NCBI GenBank assembly: GCA_017849335.1
Contig: JAFIHP010000349.1
Coordinates: 1 to 12,271, forward strand
DNA: 12,271 nt
From: Actinomycetales bacterium
Lineage (GTDB): Bacteria; Actinomycetota; Actinomycetes; S36-B12
Direction: 5' to 3'
Shown: piece by piece, positions 8,560-12,271 of the stretch
How the letters are laid out: each line of letters opens with the position of its first letter
Numbering within the stretch: position 1 is the stretch's first letter
Position numbers and translations under genes: made by a program
Notes under the pieces: generated by a model
Told to the model about the DNA's origin: nothing
Databases searched by the model: none
What the model saw: the letters and a program-made list of their open reading frames with translations, nothing else

Positions 8560-8560
<1 letters not shown>
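7670..8560 (+). CDS. nadC: Quinolinate phosphoribosyltransferase (decarboxylating)
   Basis: This 296-residue cytosolic enzyme makes nicotinate mononucleotide from quinolinate and PRPP with release of CO2. It is the step at which de novo NAD synthesis joins the shared pathway. Diagnostic sequences are EDLDGGVDVTT (32-42), AERPALNLLGHLSGIAT (113-129), RDTRKTTPGMRALEKYAV (146-163), GGGVNHRMSLSDAALVKDNH (166-185), VEVEVDSL (208-215), LVLLDNF (228-234), LEASGGL (252-258) and VGALTHSAP (276-284). The basic residues of the quinolinate and phosphate pocket are in place. Start and stop overlap neighbours: ATGA with nadB, and one shared base (8560) with coaX. NadA would have to be encoded elsewhere for the pair to work. 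Confidence 0.96.
8550..8554 (+). promoter_or_regulatory. Ribosome binding site for coaX
   Basis: AGGAG lies in the last codons of nadC, with five bases between it and the GTG at 8560. It supports that GTG, whose first base is also the last base of the nadC stop. Confidence 0.65.
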
Positions 8561-9320
<760 letters not shown>

Positions 9321-9324
<4 letters not shown>

Positions 9325-9938
9325 CACTCGTGACCGACGAGCGCCCCGGCCGCGACCTCACGCTGCCCGTCCGTACCGACCGGCTCGTCCTGCGGCAGCT
9401 GCGCCCGGACGACCTGGACAGGCACGCCGAGATCTACGGCGACCCGGCGGTCATGCGATACCTGCTGGTCGACGTGATCGACCGCGAGCACATCGGGGAG
9501 CACCTGGCGGGCCGGCTCACCTCCACGCTTCCCGAGGACGACGGCTTCGTGTGCGTCGGGATCGAGGACGACGGCCGCCTCGTCGGCGAGGGGTTCGTGT
9601 TCCACCGGGGGCTCGGCCAGTACGAGGTCGGCTACCTCCTGCACCCCGACGAGGCCGGCCGCGGCTACGCGACGGAGGCGGCACGGGCCCTCGTCGCGGC
9701 AGCGTTCGCCGAGCTCGGGGCGCATCGGGTGTTCGGGCGGCTCGACGCGCGCAACGACGCGTCGGCGAACGTCCTGCGCCGGCTGGGGATGCGCCAGGAG
9801 GCGCACCTTCGGGAGAACGCCTGGGTCAAGGGCGAGTGGACCGACGAGCTGGTCTTCGCGATCACCGAGTCGGAGTGGACGTCCCCCGCACCCGCGTCCC
9901 CCGCACCCGCCGGTGTTGAGGTTGGTGGCGGTTCCTGA
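9321..9938 (+). CDS. GNAT acetyltransferase (RimJ/RimL type)
   Basis: This 205-residue protein is of the RimJ/RimL-like GNAT group, which transfers an acetyl group from acetyl-CoA to an amine; the substrate is unknown. Features are LTLPVRTDRLVLRQLRPDDL (13-32, typical N-terminus), YEVGYLLHPDEAGRGYATEA (101-120, beta-4 and the pyrophosphate loop of motif A), GAHRVFGRLDARNDASANVL (133-152) and RRLGMRQEAHLRENAWVKGE (153-172). The core ends near residue 185. The last 19 residues (TSPAPASPAPAGVEVGGGS) look added: ten come from a 15-base tandem duplication and the rest from the left arm of a long inverted repeat. The GTG at 9321 overlaps the coaX stop by four bases; GTG 9330 is an alternative. It is probably the last cistron of the operon. 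Confidence 0.88.
9881..9910 (+). repeat. 15-base tandem duplication
   Basis: Bases 9881-9895 (GTCCCCCGCACCCGC) are repeated exactly at 9896-9910. The unit is five codons long, so the duplication keeps the frame and encodes SPAPA twice in the C-terminal tail of the acetyltransferase. Confidence 0.9.
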
Positions 9939-9967
9939 CGGCGTGAACCGCCACCAACCTCAACACC
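9912..9967. terminator. Perfect 23-bp inverted repeat between convergent genes
   Basis: Bases 9912-9934 are the exact reverse complement of 9945-9967, with a ten-base loop (9935-9944). The GNAT stop codon TGA (9936-9938) lies in the loop, so the left arm is coding. The right arm ends 12 bases before the stop of the convergent HAD gene. A bidirectional terminator is the simplest reading. There is no T-run, but a G-rich run follows (9969-9979). The length and perfection of the stem, and its intrusion into the coding end, also fit an inserted palindromic element. Confidence 0.7.
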
Positions 9968-9979
9968 CGGGGGAGGGGG

Positions 9980-10681
9980 TCAGGCGAACGCGGCGTTGAT
10001 GCCGCGGACGAGCGCGGGCACCGCGGCGAGCCCGTGGGTGCGTCCGCTCGTGCGCGGCAAGATCAGCGTGCGCATGCCGAGGACGGTGCCGCCGCCGTCG
10101 TCGTGGGCGTTGTCGCCGACCATCAGGACGGACGCGGCCGGCAGGTCCAGCGCGCCGAGGGCGGCCTCGAAGATGCGCGGGTCCGGCTTGACGACGCCGA
10201 CCTCGTACGACAGCACCGCGTGGTCGTACCAGTCCGTGATGCCCTCACGATCCAGCACGGAGCGGATGTCGACGCCGGCGTTGGACAGCAGGCAAGTCCG
10301 GACCCCCAGCTCGCGCAGGGCCGCCAGCATCGGGACGGCGTCGTCGTACGCGTGCCAGGTGTCCAGCATGACGTCGTAGAGGGCATCGGAGAGCGGGCGA
10401 TCGATGCCCGGGCCCGCCTCGATGAGGCCGTGGAACACGCGCGCATGGTCCGCGAACGACAGGTCACGCGAGCTGGTCGGGTCGCTGACGCGCGCGCCCT
10501 CCCAGATCCGGTCGAGGAACGCCTCGACCTCCGCACGTCGCCCGGCGTCCATCGGGTGCGGAGCGCGCGCGAGCGCGCGGTCCAGCCACTCCGTCGCGTC
10601 GCCCTGGTCGACGAGGGTGGAGTGGATGTCGAGGACGACGCCGTCGACCCGACCGGGGACGGGCCACGTGTGTGCGGTCAT
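9980..10681 (-). CDS. HAD-superfamily hydrolase with atypical motif I
   Basis: This encodes a 233-residue protein with a haloacid dehalogenase fold and a helical cap (about residues 25-110). Motif I reads GVVLDIHSTLVD (14-25): the nucleophile Asp18 is present, but the second acidic residue of the phosphatase DxDxT is His20. Motif II is LLSNAG (131-136), motif III is VGVVKPDPRIFEAAL (161-175, Lys165) and motif IV is MVGDNAHDDGGG (187-198). The order and spacing fit a subfamily I HAD such as phosphoglycolate phosphatase- or dehalogenase-like proteins. The substrate cannot be read from the sequence. Because general acid Asp is missing from motif I, ordinary phosphatase activity is uncertain. The start is ATG 10679-10681, behind a TAGGCT box at leaderless spacing. 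It lies 27 bases past the end of the phosphorylase gene on the same strand. Confidence 0.85.
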   Translation of the reverse strand: MTAHTWPVPGRVDGVVLDIHSTLVDQGDATEWLDRALARAPHPMDAGRRAEVEAFLDRIWEGARVSDPTSSRDLSFADHARVFHGLIEAGPGIDRPLSDALYDVMLDTWHAYDDAVPMLAALRELGVRTCLLSNAGVDIRSVLDREGITDWYDHAVLSYEVGVVKPDPRIFEAALGALDLPAASVLMVGDNAHDDGGGTVLGMRTLILPRTSGRTHGLAAVPALVRGINAAFA

Positions 10682-10687
10682 CCCGGC

Positions 10688-10693
10688 AGCCTA
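10688..10693 (-). promoter_or_regulatory. -10 box of a leaderless-type promoter
   Basis: On the minus strand TAGGCT is followed by six bases and then the ATG of the HAD gene. This is the same hexamer and spacing as at 2510-2515. There is no Shine-Dalgarno sequence. It lies wholly in the 26-base gap after the GH94 gene, so the HAD gene can be transcribed independently of it. Confidence 0.6.
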
Positions 10694-10707
10694 GGAGCCC
10701 CCGGAGG

Positions 10708-12271
10708 TCAGACGGTGACGTCGACCGTCACCGTCGAGCCGACCGGCGCGTACGGCACGTGGTTGCCGTCGACGGGCTGACCGTCGACGACGAGCCGACC
10801 GCGGGCGCCGGGGGCGCCGGAGTTCGTGACGCGGATGACGTACGTGGCGCCGCGCGCGACCCGCGTGACTGTGAACGACGGCACGTCCGGCCCCAGCTGC
10901 GGATCGACGACGAGGCCGTCGTAGTCCGGTCGCACGCCGAGCAGGTACTGGGACACCGCCACGAACGTCCAGGCCGCACAGCCCGTCAGCCACGAGTTCT
11001 TCGCCTCGCCTGCGCGCGGCGCCTGCTTGCCGGCGATCATCTGCGCGTAGACGTAGGGCTCGAGCCGGTGGATGTCGGAGATCGGCTCACGGTAGGCCGG
11101 GGTGATCCGCTTGTAGTGGTCGAACGCCTGCGCCCCGCGGCCGACGATCGTCTCGGCGATGATCACCCACGGGTTGTTGTGGCAGAAGATCCCGCCGTTC
11201 TCCTTGTAGCCCGGCGGGTACGTGGACACCTCGCCGAGGTTCACGCGGTACGTCGTGTAGGCCGGGTACTGCAGGACGAGCCCGTGCGGGGTGCCCAGCA
11301 TGCGGTCGGCGGCGTCGAGCGCCCGTTGCGCCCGCGTCGTCCCGGTGCCGTCCGTCTCGGTGCCCAGGCCGGCCATGACCGCCAGCCCCTGCGGCTCGAT
11401 CCAGATCTTCCCCTCCGGGTCGGCGTCCGTCCCGATGGGCGTCCCGTAGTAGTCGTACGCGCGCAGGAACCAGTCGCCGTCCCAGCCGTGGTCGCGCATC
11501 GCGACGCGCATCTCCTCGACCAGTGCCTCGGCCTGATCGGCGACCCCCGGCAGCCCCCGGCGCCGGGCGAGCTCGGCGTACTCGACGCCGTAGAGCACGA
11601 ACTGGGCGCCGATGAACACCGACTCCGCGACCCCGCCGGCCTGGTTCTCGGTGGTCTGGAAGGACTCCCCGGGCGTCGTGGAGAAGCAGTTGAGGTTCAG
11701 GCAGTCGTTCCAGTCCGCCCTCCCGATCAGCGGCAGCCCGTGCGGACCGCGGTGCCGGACGGTGAACTCGAACGACCGGGTCAGGTGGTCGAAGAGCGAG
11801 TCGGCGAGCGCGGGGTCGTTGTCGTACGGCACCTGCTCGTCGAGGATCGAGAGGTCGCCGGTCTCCTTGATGTACGCCGCGACGCCGGCGATCAGCCACA
11901 GCGGGTCGTCGTTGAAGCCGGACCCGATGTCGTTGTTGCCGCGCTTCGTCAGCGGCTGGTACTGGTGGTAGGCCGACCCGTCCGGGAGCTGGGTCGCGGC
12001 GATGTCGAGGATGCGCTCGCGCGCGCGCTCGGGGATGAGGTGCACGAAGCCGAGGAGATCCTGGTTCGAGTCACGGAAGCCCATGCCGCGCCCGATGCCC
12101 GTCTCGAAGTACGACGCCGAGCGTGACATGTTGAACGTGACCATGCACTGGTACTGGTTCCAGATGTTGACCATCCGGTCCAGCCGGTCGTCGGTGCTCG
12201 TGACCCGGTAGGTCGACAGCAGGCTCGTCCAGTGCGCCTGCAGCGCCGCGAGGGCGTCGTCCGCCTGCGCC
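10708..12271 (-). CDS. Cellobiose phosphorylase (GH94), C-terminal part
   Basis: 520 residues are visible. The gene runs off the window end, the frame entering at base 12270, and about 300 N-terminal residues (the beta-sandwich domain) are missing if it has the family's usual 800-odd. The enzyme would split cellobiose with phosphate into glucose 1-phosphate and glucose, with inversion, in the cytoplasm. The visible part has the (alpha/alpha)6-barrel motifs DRMVNIWNQYQCMVTFNMSR, ETGIGRGMGFRDSNQDLLGF, LTKRGNNDIGSGFNDDPLWL and GRADWNDCLN. The catalytic acid is expected to be the first Asp of DWND (codon 11713-11715). Next come GGIFCHNNPWVIIAE (phosphate-side His) and NSWLTGCAAW. The sequence is very close to what I recall of C. 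gilvus cellobiose phosphorylase. No signal peptide can be judged. An internal ATG at 12174 is not the true start. Confidence 0.93.
   Translation of the reverse strand, partial: AQADDALAALQAHWTSLLSTYRVTSTDDRLDRMVNIWNQYQCMVTFNMSRSASYFETGIGRGMGFRDSNQDLLGFVHLIPERARERILDIAATQLPDGSAYHQYQPLTKRGNNDIGSGFNDDPLWLIAGVAAYIKETGDLSILDEQVPYDNDPALADSLFDHLTRSFEFTVRHRGPHGLPLIGRADWNDCLNLNCFSTTPGESFQTTENQAGGVAESVFIGAQFVLYGVEYAELARRRGLPGVADQAEALVEEMRVAMRDHGWDGDWFLRAYDYYGTPIGTDADPEGKIWIEPQGLAVMAGLGTETDGTGTTRAQRALDAADRMLGTPHGLVLQYPAYTTYRVNLGEVSTYPPGYKENGGIFCHNNPWVIIAETIVGRGAQAFDHYKRITPAYREPISDIHRLEPYVYAQMIAGKQAPRAGEAKNSWLTGCAAWTFVAVSQYLLGVRPDYDGLVVDPQLGPDVPSFTVTRVARGATYVIRVTNSGAPGARGRLVVDGQPVDGNHVPYAPVGSTVTVDVTV

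Overview
The window is strongly GC-rich, with dense, mostly overlapping genes, frequent GTG starts and leaderless-type promoters. These traits point to a high-GC actinobacterium. The gene order (folE-folP-folB/folK-DUF3180, a Rossmann/DUF2520 protein, panC, coaX) resembles the mycobacterial Rv3609c-Rv3600c region. The last gene closely resembles the cellobiose phosphorylase of Cellulomonas (formerly Cellvibrio) gilvus. A cellulolytic member of the Micrococcales (Cellulomonadaceae or a relative) is therefore the best guess. This rests on recognition by eye, not on a database search.

Layout. (1) 1-2512, plus strand: the end of folE, then folP, a folB-folK fusion and a DUF3180 membrane protein. 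All are joined by 4-8 base stop/start overlaps and form a folate (tetrahydropterin) operon. (2) 2522-2818, plus strand: a small acidic protein of unknown function behind its own leaderless-type promoter. (3) 2819-3074: a 256-base gap between convergent genes, holding three related palindromic repeats. The last is a 16-bp stem that could act as a two-way terminator. (4) 3075-4217, minus strand: an isolated full-length relative of the complex I 49-kDa subunit (NuoD), with no other nuo gene nearby. (5) 4274-9938, plus strand: a tightly overlapping run of DUF2520 Rossmann protein, panC, nadB, nadC, coaX and a GNAT acetyltransferase. It combines pantothenate/CoA and de novo NAD synthesis. (6) 9912-9967: a perfect 23-bp inverted repeat containing the GNAT stop codon, facing the convergent gene that follows. 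(7) 9980-10681, minus strand: a HAD-family hydrolase with an unusual motif I. (8) 10708-12271, minus strand: the C-terminal two thirds of a GH94 cellobiose phosphorylase, cut by the window end.

How the genes work together. The first operon makes folate from GTP through dihydroneopterin and dihydropteroate. The second makes pantothenate (PanC), phosphorylates it (CoaX) and makes nicotinate mononucleotide from aspartate (NadB, NadC). NadA and PanD are not in the window. The DUF2520 protein directly upstream of panC is a candidate for the missing ketopantoate reductase step. The phosphorylase would split cellobiose into glucose 1-phosphate and glucose.

Most of the window is ordinary core metabolism. 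The parts most worth a second look are the orphan NuoD-like protein (which lacks the quinone-site tyrosine), the two palindrome sites, the leaderless promoters with near-identical geometry, and the HAD protein with a DxHST motif. I found no mobile element, CRISPR array, tRNA or rRNA.
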